A stretch of 64,000 nt of DNA from Albula goreensis (Eukaryota; Chordata; Actinopteri; Albuliformes; Albulidae). The notes under the pieces were generated by a model. The model was not told the origin of the DNA. It saw nothing but the letters and a program-made list of their open reading frames with translations, and made no database searches. Below are positions 1 through 13,450 of this stretch, piece by piece. Every line of letters begins with the position of its first letter. The first letter of the stretch is position 1. The translations under genes were made by a program, and so were the position numbers. The stretch lies in assembly GCA_022829145.1 (NCBI GenBank), contig CM040763.1, positions 5,762,641 to 5,826,640 of the forward strand, read 5' to 3'.

Positions 1-3000
1 GGGAGTTTAAATTTAGGATGATACAGCACAAACAAAACATAATAACTGAAGTGGCTCGACAGAGGCGCGGTGACGGCTGGGCAGGGGACCGCCGAAATGA
101 CATTGCGGAGACCTTGATGAGGGAGTGAATGAAAGAGCACAGCGAGAGCCAGCCGTGTGTTACAGATGGCTGGTTATCATTAGGGTCAGTCTGCCCCTGG
201 TGAAGGGGGGGGGGGTGGGGGATGGGGGGGGGACCAGCTGATTGTCTCTGAACATCACTGTGCTTACATTACCTCGAGTTGCACTGCTCTAAAATGCACA
301 CATTGGACTTCATTACTCAAGCATTTGCACTGGTAAAATGAAATTATATTTTTTTTATTATAGTTACAAAAACATAAAATGTAAAAATAACAAAACTATA
401 AATTAAGATTTGCAGAAATTTTTTTCAATGGAGAAAGGGTGAAAAAAGGCTTTCATGCTAAATGTTCTTATCCTTAATATTTATTTTTTGTTATCCTGAG
501 GAGACACATTTGCATCTTTCTTTAAAACATTTTTAAATCTGTGGTGTCCAATCACTACAAACACTGCACCTATCTTACCTGTCAAGGATAAATCTGGACA
601 TAGGAGATGATTTTGTACAATACCCCAGAATACAAGAGTAGCAAAACTACAAATATGCTTGTAGTGGAGTGATATAAGAATGAAAAGGTGTGGATTTATA
701 AGCATGTTAAAAACATGCCACTTTAGTCTTCCCTGAATATTGATTTAATGACAAGTCTAGCTGGGCTAACTGGCCAGTTCTTGTCAGTATATGTTCTCAT
801 GATCTTATTACTTTAGCCAGAGCTAGGGCCAATCGCTATGAAAACATGATAAAAAAAAGGATAAAGCAAAAATAGCACTATCCACAGAACCATGAGGCAG
901 GCTTCCCCACAGAGAAAGATCGGGTCAACAAAAAATCCTTAACTGCACCAATATGTCCCTTGAAACAGTAAGATTACAAACCTAATAGTCCCATGATGCA
1001 TTATTGTGAGCTGGATGTGAACACACCATTTGTGAATATATCCATAGGACAACAAAAAAAAAACAGGAAAGACATACGGCTTGCATAAGGTATATGGCAA
1101 ATTTAACGTTCACATCCATCATAAGCAAGATCACAGCTTGATCCTGGGTGTAAAAATGCACTGCACAGGACAAGACAGCTTTTAAAGGACCTGGAACAGA
1201 CAGACTGACTTTTCCCATCAGGCATTTTAATTGAAGCAGAGTCCTTCTAACAATGCACCTCCAATCAGCTCACAAAAGTGTTTAGCATTAGCGCACACAT
1301 TTACAAAGGGATTCTCTCAGCCAGAGCGATTGATCGTGCCTTGCGACACACTGCAGTCACTCCCTACTGTCTTTATTACAGTAATTAGTATTATTACAAT
1401 AGTGTCTCGCTGGTGCCATTTTGTATTATTATCCATTTATTCAGTCGCAATTTATAACCTGCTGCTAAATTTACGCATTTGTTGCAGGAAGGGTGGGGAT
1501 TTTTCTCTCTGTTTTATTTTGGGTGCTATGCCAAGCTGGCAGCACAACTCAGACACACAAAACATGAAAATCATTCCTAATATTCACTTTGGGAAAAAAA
1601 CTGAAATGCAGAGGTACAGACCCGATTGTCGTCACAAAAGCCGGTGAAACCACCCCCACAGACGACTGTTAATTTCTTTGTAGTTTGGGTTTGGCATTGA
1701 CATTACAATGTGCGCTCTGCATTAGATTCATATCAAGCAACAAAACAGAGCATCTCTTCACAGCCGCCCAGGGTGAGATTGTTTAACAGGAAATTCCTAT
1801 TTCACATTGTCCTATTCTCCAAACAAAGGAGCATCTACATGGAGCTGCTGACAGACTTGTTTTGGAGTCTTCTCAATTTTGTTCCTGCGCTCTTAAAATA
1901 GAACCCCCTGGATTCCGTTCTGAAAGGCTTTGTGAGGACCTGTGTGTGGGATATCGGACAGTTTCAGGTGCCACATACCTAGCACCTGTTTCGTTCCAGT
2001 CTTCTGCATCAGCTGTCTCTGGACTCCTGCCCATTGCTGAAAAAATGGCTGTGCTAGAACAGCCATCTGTGCGGTCTATCAAACCACACAAAAAAAAAAA
2101 AATCTAAATGTAAATCACAGTTTGTTCTCAGGACACCTACATACACAGCCTATATTTGTGTGTGCTGTCTTAGAATGTAAGAATTAATTGTACCAAATTC
2201 TTTTCCTCAAGTTTAACAAAAGACTTTAGCAAACTTCCATTTGGTTTTCTGTCGTAATTGCTTAGACTTTGCATAGGGGCACTGACGTGGTGGGCAAGGC
2301 AACACTGAATTAACTACTATGGGGTACCTTAAATGCACTCCTCTCCCTCACCACCTCAAACCTTCAGTGCCTCTGTTTTGCTAACTTCAAATGCAGTTAA
2401 GAGTCAATGCGATGCTGCAAAACAAGCACAGTTTTAGTCACACTCTCCTGAAATGGTTTGAATGTCATCACTTATGCCAGCAAAATTAGTTACTGTGGTC
2501 ATTATGTAGAACAGCCCAAGGTTTTGGGACTAATTGAAAAGGTACAACAAATCTACACAGTGAAAGCAATTACATTGAGTATCCTCAGGCGTACCTCACA
2601 GTCACCTAGACCACCAGATTTCTGTATATTCAACAAATACTTTAAAAGTTCATGTTTAAATGTTATTGCGATGCTTGAAGCTATTCTTTTGTCATTTTTA
2701 AAGAATTACAAATGCACGGTGCCTAAATTCATGTTGAAATACACATTTGTCTTTCTCCACCGTTGTACTTAATTAGGACATTCATAGTAATATATGTGAG
2801 TTTCTCTGGAAAGTTAGCGTAGCTAATTTTATGAGGCACAGATGGCATAATTTTATGGAAGATATCCATCTTAATTTTGGTGGCAAGTTGCCACTATAGA
2901 CCCAGATGCTTCATAAGGAAATGTTTTCTGCCAGTTAAAAAAGTTCATACAATGGTTTGCTTAGAGACTTAATTTTGATTGGTTGAGAGGGTATTAATTA

Positions 3001-4793
3001 TTTTAGACAACCTGCATTGAGAAACAGTGCCAGCAGTTCCATATTGTATTTCAAATGAATAATTCCAATGGTACAATAGAAAATAATGGGTAAAAGAAGT
3101 TACCTACAACAGCGAATTAGAGCAACAACAATTTAATTTATCTTTGAGTGCCGGATTCCGTATTTTGAAAGTGACAATGTTAACAATTCATTAACAGGCT
3201 GGCTGTGCAGTTGTATGAAAATAAACCATTTAAGGAGAGTTGATAGCCTCTGAGCTTTGTCTTAAGACAGCATCGCACCACCATATGATGAATTACTTTC
3301 TTCAGCTGCAGTCTGGAGTGATGTATTCTTTACATAAGATTAAACTATGGCAAAAACTTTTATACTGTCTTATTTTCAGTCCTTAATATGCTATGTTATT
3401 TTTTACAGAGGGTGACCATTCTCTGAAGAGCTCATTAAATGGTAGCAAAATTACTGAAATGATAAATACTTGCATTATTTCCTTGTGGTTCCGAAACAAT
3501 TATGTGTTGTTTGGCTGCTTTGGTGCAATCTGGAGTTCCCCTTTAGAGTCAGATAAACACGAGGGATTTCTCATTACTTCTGCAGAAACCCATTTCCTCA
3601 GAAAATCATTTTAACCTTGGTTGCATTCATGTCCCCTGACATTCTAGGATAAAAGTATAACAAAGCAGCCTCATACTTTTATGCTTTATGTCTGTGAAAG
3701 CTAATTGAAATGAGTGCGTTCCATGTGTACATTTACTTCTGTAGATACAGTGGCATTCCCTTTTTCACAATTATGTACTTAATACTATACCTATACATAA
3801 TATTTCTAAAATATTATATAAACATTGTTGAGTGTTCATTCATTCAGAGCTGAAACTATTTTAACTTAACCTAACTACAAAATACAAGAATGTGTGAAGA
3901 AAACGAATATTTGTAATGTATCTGTAATTCATATGAATCTAGTAAAAGATGGCATCATAATTAAACATTTTCAAGTGTTCTGAGGCCATTTAATTCCATT
4001 TAATTCTGGACGATTCAGCAAAGTAAATTACTAAAGAATGGTTCCAAAATATGATAGCAAAAGCAGGTAAACACATTTTAAAAACATAACTCAGAGTGGC
4101 TTGTCATTCCTCCCCCACTGGAGTTGCCAATAATGACCACTGCAGACTGGACCAAAGCCAATCGAGTGTGTGTAGACTGCAGTTAAAAAGCAGACTCCAG
4201 CAGCCAACACAAGTTGTGGTAGAATCTATTACTATTGCTGTAAAACTCTCATAATTTCACACAGTCAAATAATGATAGATACATCGATGGAAAGAAATAC
4301 TGAGTAACCATTAATATTCTGTGACAAAATCATTGGAAGAAATAGAGTTTGAAGAACAAACTACCTACCAACAAATTAATACACAATTTAACAATCTAAG
4401 TTAAAGTAAAATAGTCTCTTCTCTTAGCGTTTAGTTCAGTATTACAAACCAGCAATGAGAGAAAGAGTCTTGAGTCACACTTTTCAACATCCATTTGCAT
4501 ACATTAAAACGACTGCTGTCAAAGTGAAAAATGTGGGTGTTTGTGTATGTGCTGGCCATATCAAGGAAGTGAATTGATAAAAACTTTCCACAACCGAGAG
4601 TACATTTTTGGGGATCAGGCAGACTGTGCAACCAATTTAAAAACTGTACAGGTAAGCAAGCATCTGCTCAGGAAATAATGTGAAAAAATAACATTGTTTA
4701 ATACAGTATGGTAAACTCTCCATTTATGAAAACATAAACATAAACATCTCAAGAACAGTCCATTCATCCAATCTGGAATCATCATTTACCTAC

Positions 4794-5162
4794 AGTCTAG
4801 AGGAGGGGTTCCCAAACCTTTCAGCCCATGACCCCCAAAATAAAGGCACCAGAGACTTGCCACCCCCCACTTATCCCCGGAGGTGGTTGAAGCATACAAA
4901 CGTTCACACACACACACACACTAGTAGGCCTATTCATACAGGGCACAGCGCTGTGGTAACACAAAGAACACAACAGCCTACCAACCATAACCATGTATTC
5001 TTTTTTTATCCTAATAAAGTAACGTTAAAGTTATCTTGAGATGGGTGGGCACTATGGGTGGGTGGGCAGACTTTTGATTCTGGAAACCATCTCATGACCC
5101 CCACCTATGTCTCGTGACCCCCTGTTGGGTCCCGACCCCCAATCCCGATTTCCTGGTCTAGG
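4794..5162. mobile_element. hAT-like non-autonomous transposon
   Basis: The left end reads GGGGTTCCCAAACCTTTCAG followed by CCCATGACCCCC, a common fish hAT end. The right end is CGTGACCCCC followed by a GGGTCCCGACCCCC stretch. The flanks AGTCTAGA and GGTCTAGG look like 8-bp duplications of the NTCTAGAN target that hAT elements prefer. An internal CA repeat is present. There is no transposase frame. Confidence 0.65.
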
Positions 5163-5522
5163 GAGTAATCAGCCCGGACTTGAGTACTCCAAGGGTCTGT
5201 GTGTTTGCTAAGTGTAGTTATTACTTCTTAGTCACTGACAAGTAAGGGGGTCCACACACATGCACACCCTGCTTCACATCAGGGCAACAGGAACAAGGAC
5301 GTTTGAGAGACGTTGCAGACTGCATCCTCTGCATCTCTGCATTCAGCCCTGCTGATTCTGTACAAACAGCCTGAGAACTCAGGAGTGCCGGCCTGGCAGG
5401 TAAAGGATTATGCAGAATGACCCCAATGAGAGTGACAGCAGAATCTTTACCCAAGTAGTTTCAGTTATATATATATATATATAATTTATCAGTAATAATT
5501 TATGATTTGTTTGTTATAATAG

Positions 5523-5524
5523 TA

Positions 5525-5558
<34 letters not shown>

Positions 5559-5563
5559 CATGT
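5523..5563. repeat. (TATG)n microsatellite
   Basis: A short TA run passes into about seven TATG units. A separate TA run lies at 5466-5484. Confidence 0.9.
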
Positions 5564-5948
5564 ATAATTTAATTGGCTACTTGATGCGTGGCTTTCGTAA
5601 GACACACTTATTCAGTCACTGGCATATTCTGTAGGGTTTCTCCTGGTCAGCTGGACAGCTGCAAGTTTCAAGTGCTATGCATCTGTTGACTTTCTATTCC
5701 TCTGACAGCACATGCAGTGTGCTATTTCTGTCACAACGCCAGTGTGGAAGGTGAGGGCTGGTTAAACTGAAGGAGCCATGTACCATGTATGGGTTCCCTT
5801 CTCTCCAGTCTGAGAGACAGACACTCAGTGGGGTAGGAAATAAGTCCAACACAATGACAGCCAGATAGATAAAGGTGCATCCATTAGTGAGAAATTAGAC
5901 ATGAAAGTAACTTTGTTGACCTCATGAATCAGGTGTAAGTAGCCTTTT

Positions 5949-6018
5949 GCCTTCTGTAGTATGCGCATGAGGAGACAGGCCCTGCCTTCTGTAGTATGCG
6001 CATGAGGAGACAGGCCCT
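5949..6018. repeat. perfect tandem duplication of 35 bp
   Basis: Two identical adjacent copies of a 35-base unit starting GCCTTCTGTAGTATGCGCAT occur at 5949-5983 and 5984-6018. Perfect identity suggests a recent duplication. Confidence 0.9.
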
Positions 6019-6059
6019 GCATGATGAGGTCAATAGAAGAGGATTTTTATTTATCAGCT

Positions 6060-6400
6060 TTCTGCTTGAATGCTGATCTGAGGATGACTTTTTATGGCCT
6101 CTGAGGCCTTTTTTTTTTTCTAACCGAGCAATTATTGCCCCAAAAATAAATCAAAGGCTTATTAAACTCTGATATATCCAGACCGGCTATGCAATACATC
6201 TATGTCCCCCTGAAATCTGCATTAAATTTATCATTAGCAGGATGAGAATCTGAGCGTTATTTTCTCGCGTGGCATGCGGCATGGCCATTGTAATGGTGGG
6301 TGACAGTTATGGATAAGGAGTGTTTAAATGTATTACTCTTTAATGAGTTATTATTGAATGACCTTCGCGATGCTGGGGAAGGGGAAGCTCTCACCATTCA
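6060..6400. promoter_or_regulatory. candidate conserved non-coding element A
   Basis: The block has balanced, non-repetitive composition with homeodomain-type words (ATTATT, ATTAAATTTATCATTAG, TTTAATGAGTTATTATTGAA) and no open frame. This is the look of vertebrate enhancer elements. It is only a pattern-based guess. Confidence 0.3.
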
Positions 6401-8204
6401 CACCAGTGACAAAGAGAGGAAAGCAGATTTGCGCTTGTTCAGACGCTGCAGCCAAACTTGCTGAAGTGACAGCGGAACTCCTTGAAAGTAAGGCAGGGGT
6501 GAGCAACTAAATTCTTGGAGACCTGGTGCTGCGTACATTTGTTTTTATTTCCTCCTGTTACCCTGGATGGTTATCTGTGCAAACTTATGTCCGTTCACTT
6601 GTAGATTAGACTACAGTAGAAGGAGGAGAGCAAGCCGGAAAAATGTCACATTTTTCAATAGATGTTACACTTTGGTATAACCTTTGGTGTATCTGCATCC
6701 TTAATGTGGCATCATGAATTGGTTGTCATCAAATTCAGCTGGCCCTGTCATGTAAAATGATGTTCATAAACAATGTTTTGGCTATTTACCCTTAATTTCA
6801 GTGACTTCCGTTCATTTTGTAAACAGTCTCTAAAAACCTTTACACACACACACATTTGTGTTACATACACCAACCCAATCACTGATGATAATATTTATTC
6901 AAGGTTCCGTCGTCGAAGTGTAGAAAAAGCCACAACACCATTCAAGACAGGTCACAGGTAACGTCCAGCTGACGTTAAAGACTGCCAAGTCATGAACTCT
7001 CATTGACGCAAATGAGTAATTTCAGCCAAAGGGTCAACCAAAGTGTGGTTTCAGTACAGTGTGCTTTTGTCAGCATACTTCAGTTAAGTACTGCAGATAT
7101 GCCAAGAAAGGCTCTTTAGAATTTGTTAATTTTTCTACACCAGATGTTACTTTGTACAGTAGTGCACAAGTGAATCAGACATAATGAAATGCAACATTTA
7201 ATGTAATCCTAAATAAACTACTTTGTTCTGTATTAGGCTAATGAAATACATTCTCTATGGGGTCACAATAACAGTCTCAAGCTCTCATTCATGAACTTAT
7301 TGAGAGATTTAGCTGATATCACATAAGTGATTGGACTAATTTATGAAAGAGAGCAGCAGCTGGCATGCTGAAACAGAACTTATCAATCTTTCTTCAGCCT
7401 TGAATGAAAGTCAAGATACTGCCTGTAACTGGATGCAAGATCGTATTTGGTACGATGATTGACCACTGTTGGAAATTGATCCAACACTCTGACCAACCTG
7501 CCAGGTGTGCTGTTACCTGGCACAGGTGTCAGGAGAGTAAGCAACAGCCATGACCAAGATCAATCTGTATCAAGCCACAGACATCATCACACACTAATGG
7601 TAACAAACACAAGAACAAATCATATATAACAATTAATAAATGGGTAACTAATGATTGACAGACTGCATAATAATGATCTATAAGCAGTTTATTGCATGTC
7701 CTAAGCTAAAGTTTTCATGAAAAGTTTGAATTGGCCTTTCGAAAATCAGACCACCTGGTGTAATTTTATTATAGTGCTTTATGTGTCGCGGTTCTGTTTT
7801 AGCCTTCTGGGAACCTTGTGTTTAATTAGATGAGCCAGTGTTTTTCTCCTTGCCGTCTGGACTCAGATGTCCAATTTAGGGGACTTGTTTTTATGGCCCC
7901 TTAGTCTTGGGTTTGGAGTCTGAGGTTGAAGGACTATGCTGGTAAATGTGAATGGGTGTCCTCATTAGTTTTTTTATGTTGTGTATATGGTACTCTGGAC
8001 CTGCCCTGATCACGTTGGGTGTTTTGTCTGTATATCTAACGTTCCTACATTAGTCTTGTTTGACTGATCTCTCCCAGCAGTGCAGTCATTTCTTGCCTGA
8101 GGAGTTGCATCAGGTAATACTTTAAAAGTAAACACACACCCAGCTTGGTGTATGATGCTTATATTGACAGGACTTTTTTCATAAAGTAAGTACAGATCGA
8201 CGGC

Positions 8205-8400
8205 CCTCCGTCTTGGTCCTGGAGAGCCGTAGGGTCTGCTGGTTTTCCTTTTTCACCTTCAGTTCCACAGTCATTTCAAAAATCAGATGAGGTGAGCTGA
8301 CTGTGGTCTACCCAATGTTTAACTAATGAATTATGCGCTGAGCAATGGTCCTGGAAAGCCAGAGTCTGCAGATTTTGTGGCTGCTTTCAATCAGCAGCCA
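8205..8400. mobile_element. hAT-like MITE fragments
   Basis: TCTTGGTCCTGGAGAGCCGT and a later GGTCCTGGAAAGCCAGAGTC are two diverged copies of the same family end lying close together. Confidence 0.5.
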
Positions 8401-8696
8401 ACTTAGGTTAGCCCTGAGAAACAAGAGCTGTGGTCCCTTTATCCAATTTATCCAATCAATGATTTAAATTAAGCATTTAAGCATTGGGATGCAGCAGAAT
8501 CAAGCAGTCCATCCATCCAGCATTCCGGGGCTAGATCTTAAGATAATTGCTGTACAGCAATTTGCATGATGTTTGTGAAGGAGACATGCCGGCTGAAGCA
8601 TTTTGTTTTTTTGGTTGAGGTCATTCAAGTTTGCAGTAAATTGTCTGAAATTAAAACATTTTAGACAGCGCTGACACAATAATGAAAAACTTCTGC

Positions 8697-8830
8697 AGAG
8701 GTGGGCAACTCTGTGATGAGAGGGGCCGTGTGTCTGCAGGATTTGTACCAACCAATTACCTTTGCCGAATGAGCTAATCAACTGCATACAAACTGTCAGA
8801 CTACTTAAAATTACTGAGCAAACTAAATAA
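8697..8830. mobile_element. hAT-like MITE fragment
   Basis: AGAGGTGGGCAACTCTGTGA resembles the left terminal repeat of the element at 27232. The internal part has the CCAATTACCT and GAGCTAATCAACTG motifs of this class. Confidence 0.45.
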
Positions 8831-11800
8831 TTAAGGAGGGGGCCCTGCCCCAGTGTGGCTCACAGAGTTCATGATCAAAGTGCATCTGAGAGTCCTGTGT
8901 TCAAATCTCAGCTGTGCCATTACCAGCTATGGCCAGAGGTAAACAGTTGGCACAGCCTCACCAGGAAAGATTGTAGCTATGCTTGTTAAAATTATTCGTT
9001 TCATCACTCTCTAGCGACCACCACTGGCAAGTCAGGCAACTGCAGGTACACAAGATGAGCATATGTTGATTTTGTTTACCTCTTATGACATAGGTAGCAC
9101 ATAGCTGGTGATGCAGCTGCAATTTGGAAACGAATCGAGGAGTAGTCATTAGTCAGGTTTGCACAGCTGCCTCCTCCTGTGTCCTTGGGAGAAGGTTGCT
9201 GTGTTGAAGCTCATAAGATCGGTTCAGGTCAGGAAAAAGGGATGGTAATAAAAAAAAGGAATAACTAAGAGCAGAAGTCAAAATCCAATAACACATACAG
9301 CCGTTTTCATTGCTCACTCCATGAACAGCTGTCAAAACAGGAAAATCGGCTTCAATCGCTTGTCTCCATTGAGGAAGGAAAAAAAACAAAAAAGTCAGGA
9401 ACAGAGATGAAAAATATTCATTCAGAAAGCAGACTGCGGCATAGTTCAAGCTCTGCCTCCAGGCTTTTTCACCACCCTCTTCACGGACAGATTCCCTCTG
9501 CCCACCCCTGCATCTGTCTCCATCTGCCTTCAGAGTCGGTTTGGAAAGGTAGGGGTCAGCAAAGCTGAACCCGTGAGCAGGAGGACTTTCATCTTATTTC
9601 ACATTATATGGGCTGACATTACACCACTTTAATATGTTTAACATTTCTGGAGTGCCATTTAATGTTTATTTGTTCAATGTCACGTTTCATGATGTCCGAA
9701 AGGGAAAGGGTTTCTGGAGCACATGCACTCAGACCAGAATGCAACCAAAGAGCCTGAAGGTTGTGCAAACCACAGATGCTCGTGAAGGACCAGCCCCCAG
9801 TCGATTTGCTTGTATTACGTCAGCTGTTTCAGCGTCAATATTTGCCTTCGCATTTTTTCAGCCATCTTTAACAAGGGCTGCTGCGATGGGATCGTCTCCC
9901 TTCTGCTGTGACCTTGTTGTGGGCGGGGAGCTGTGCCAGACAGGGTTTTGGCTCCTGGTAACTTTAACCCCACCAGACCGGTCTCAGGCATGAGGCCAGA
10001 GTAATTATAGCAGGCAGGTTCTCCAGGATGGGAGTTTGGCCGTGGCATCGTCTCAGAGCCCGAACGGCCAGATTTTCAGATTATAGGCAGATTTTTTGCC
10101 ATACTGTCCTGGAACACTGCCTACTGTAGCAGCATAAGTGTTGGACACATCCGTCACACGCCTCCTCTGAATATCCAATCGCTTCTCTGCGTCTCGTCAT
10201 TTATATCTGAAGGGCTAGTTTAAGCCACCGCTTTCTCCTTAGAGCCACCTCTGCTGAGTTGATGTGATGAAGTTTAGATGTTGGTAATGTCCTGGAAGCG
10301 GTTTGGTTTATAGGTTTGAACTGCATTGCTTTCTTCAGAGAGGCATAAGGATGCAGGGCTAATTGTAGCAAAGCCACTTTGGAAGACTCCACTTGTTACA
10401 GAAACCACGGAACGTTGATGAGATGAAGGAGAGCCAGAGTAGTGGTAGGGTCAGCTGAGTTCTCCAGACCTCATGAATATTAATGTCTCTGTCACACAAG
10501 ACTGACCAATAGGGCATCAGCGAGGGGCAGAGCCAGAATGAGCCAAAGAGCTCAGTGCATTCTGGCAAAGTTCTGGCAGTGCATTCAGTCCAAGGTGGCT
10601 GGAGATTTGTACAGGGTTAAGCATCACTATCTTACAGTTACAAGTACTATGCGCCAAGTGGGTGAATGATACCAAAGCAGACTGGTGCCTCTTGTTGATG
10701 TGCACTGGGTGAGTATTCTTTGGGGTGGAGTCGAGGTGAGGTGCAGAATACAGTGCACTGGAGTAATCACTCAAATATGAATCAAAGCCCATTTGTATGA
10801 TGGAAGGGCAACAACGCAAAGTATCAAATTTCAGTCGCCGATTTAAGCAGATTCTGACTCCATGAGTGAATTCCGAGAGTTCACCTGAGTCCCTGACTGA
10901 GCCGGCTAGGTAAAAAGTGCCGCTGTCTTCTCCCATGGTGCCCTGCTGTGAAGAGTTCTGAGGGATTGGCAAGGCATGAGAGGGGAAGAGAAACTTGTCT
11001 AATTATCCTCCTCTCTCTCATTGCCGAGGGCGACCTTAACCCCCCCCCCCACCTCCAAGAGACGGCCGTCAGTCGCACCTGGGCTGCTGACGCTCCTGTC
11101 CGCGAAACTGACACACTCTGTCTGCGTCTCCCATCCAGCGTTGATTCCACTCCCGTCAAATCGATACTGGGGGCGGCTCGGCCACAATTAAACTGTGGCC
11201 TTTACACACCTGAGCTCTCACGACGCGCTCCAATTACTTTGCTTTTCGAAGAAAGAACAGACTGAAGAGTGAGACTCTGAAATGTAAGACTCTGAAGCAC
11301 AGTCTGAAGAACCTTCCTTGGAGCACATCTCAAACGTGGGCGTGGAGCAGCGGGGGGCATGATTCTAAACAGTAACTGAACCAATGAACCACATTATTTT
11401 GTGAGGGGGAAAATTCAAGGAATCAAAAGGAATAAAAAAACTTTTAATATTGTCCATAATATATGTACTGGGTATGAGAATTTGTATCTTGTATTTTGTA
11501 TCTATCTGGGCATTTTTATTGATTTTCACTCAGTTTCAAGGGAGTTGGTATCCACCAATCACAATCTGTTTTGTTGCATTGTTGTATCAATGTGCACTAG
11601 TGATTGGTGGAGCTCTTCTCCTTTGTTAACCCAAGAATTTATAGTGTATAGTGTGGCCCTCTGGGCTGCAGGAGATCCCTTGTCTGTGGCTCTGTGCAAC
11701 AGTTACACAGTTTATAATTATATGTTATCTGTCTCTATATCGTACAGTTTTGAGATACCAGGCTTTAGAACGTTCAAGTCCAATGTCACAGCATTGTTCT

Positions 11801-11989
11801 GTATCATATCTGTGTTGATTTTGTCGAATTCCAGACGCTGTGTTCAGAATGTCAGCCCTCCTTCCACCCTCTGTCAAACCTATGTAATTCCCCAATTAAA
11901 CAGGTTACCAAGTGTAAGAAATTTCCATCCATTTCTATGTTTCTTTATAACTCAGCGAGCTGACATGTAAAATTTATACCGCCCTAAGA

Positions 11990-12420
11990 TCTGAAATCAT
12001 TAAAAAAAGTCATAGTTGGGCATTCATTAGGTTAGATCTGTTCCTTCATTAACATTCACCGTGGACGGCGAGTCGGTGAATCAGCTGAGGTATTTCACAT
12101 GGTAAGTTTTGTTTTCCGTTTCGAGCGCCTCTGTTCCGCAACACCCCAATCTGCAGTTTTTTGCCGCATCTCCATGGCGAAATTAATTAAACTCAAAAGA
12201 CTTCAGAGGGTCCGGGCTTCCAAATTGCTCACTGCTGTTACGCAACCCGGAACAGCTGTCGTTACTGAGAGAGGCAGCCTCGGAAAAGAACCAGCGCTTG
12301 TAAGGTGGTGAGACGATAACTAAATATAGCCCGCCATAATTAGACGCTCAGAACTTCCCAGAAACTATATTTTCTCCATAAATATTCATTATTTTCAAAA
12401 CCAAACAAATACAGCTGGAC
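11990..12420. promoter_or_regulatory. candidate conserved non-coding element B
   Basis: This is repeat-free sequence with TTAATTAAAC, AGCCCGCCATAATTAGACG and mixed GC/AT words, distinct from the neighbouring AT-rich DNA. No coding signal is supported. Confidence 0.3.
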
Positions 12421-12674
12421 GATAAAAAAAAGCTATTTCTCCAAGATTATAAATCAATGAATAAGGGAAGGAATATGCAAAACCTTTGACTGGGAGACAC
12501 AGACAATGACAGCTTTTCAACTGATTCAAGCGAAGAAGCAGAGACAGTATTATTAAAGTTATCCATCTTTATGCAATGAGATTATGGATCTCAATGTAGG
12601 CCTCCTTACAATGGTGCATTAACCCTGGTTCCACAGCTCTGAATGCCATAGCCACTGCAGCCACTGCAGCTACT

Positions 12675-12898
12675 GGGGCAGCCTATAGCCTAGTGGCTAC
12701 AGTACATGACTGGGACCCCTGAGGTTGGCAGTTCAAGTCCCAGCCCAACCACAGCAAGAACACCATTGCTATTGGGCCCTTGAGCAAGGCCCTTAACCCC
12801 ACATTGCTCCCAGGGGAGATTGGCCCTTGGTCAGTCTAATCAACTGTAAGTCACTCTGGATAAAAAAGCATCAGCTAAATGACAGTAATTTAAATGTA
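12675..12898 (+). mobile_element. tRNA-derived SINE, copy 1
   Basis: The head contains tRNA-like box A (TAGCCTAGTGGCTA) and box B (GCAGTTCAAGTCCC). The body ends in GTAAGTCACTCTGGATAAA followed by CATCAGCTAAATGA, the 3' tail shared by many fish SINEs and their LINE partners. It closely matches the copy at 19167. Confidence 0.88.
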
Positions 12899-13179
12899 CT
12901 GTGCAAAGACTGGTGTTCTTCCACCCAATTAAGCAGAGGCTATGAATGGCTCAGGTGCCTGCTAAATGCCTATAGTGTAATACACAATGTGTTTCATGAG
13001 TAAGCATTTTAGCCCTATCCAATTGTTATTCACCTGCTACTGATGGGGACTCTATTCACCTGCTACTGAAATGTTCTATTCTAGTACATAGTTTTTGCAG
13101 TTTTTCTTGTTTATAACTTTTTCATTTTTTTTTTTTTTTTGCATGTTCCTTTGAATTTGCATGCTTTGTCAAGCAAGTG

Positions 13180-13450
13180 AAGACATTTCCCTGAGCCCGA
13201 GGACAGTGGCTTTGGGCTAACTGTGCCACTGATGCACTGCCAACATGTCGGCATAACTTATGCACCCTACGGTTAAGACAGCGCTGTCTTTATGACCCAG
13301 CTCAAACAGCCCCGAGGCATTGCGTTTGTGGCCTGATTAATTACATTAACGAGTGCATTTCCCTCCGAGGAGCGTAGATGTGATGTAAACAACACAAATG
13401 TGCAGAGACGCACAGATCATACTACCACAGACGGTGACATGAGTGCGAAG
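13180..13450. promoter_or_regulatory. candidate conserved non-coding element C
   Basis: The block contains CCTGATTAATTACATTAACG and other evenly mixed words, with no repeats and no coding frame. It stands out from the flanks. Confidence 0.3.

Noticed and set aside
10881-11265. Overlapping open frames in a GC-richer block
   Set aside because: Frames are open on both strands, which reflects composition. Nothing resembles a known protein.
11401-11970. A 189-codon open frame on the + strand
   Set aside because: It has no recognisable family, no splice context and the composition of non-coding AT-rich DNA.
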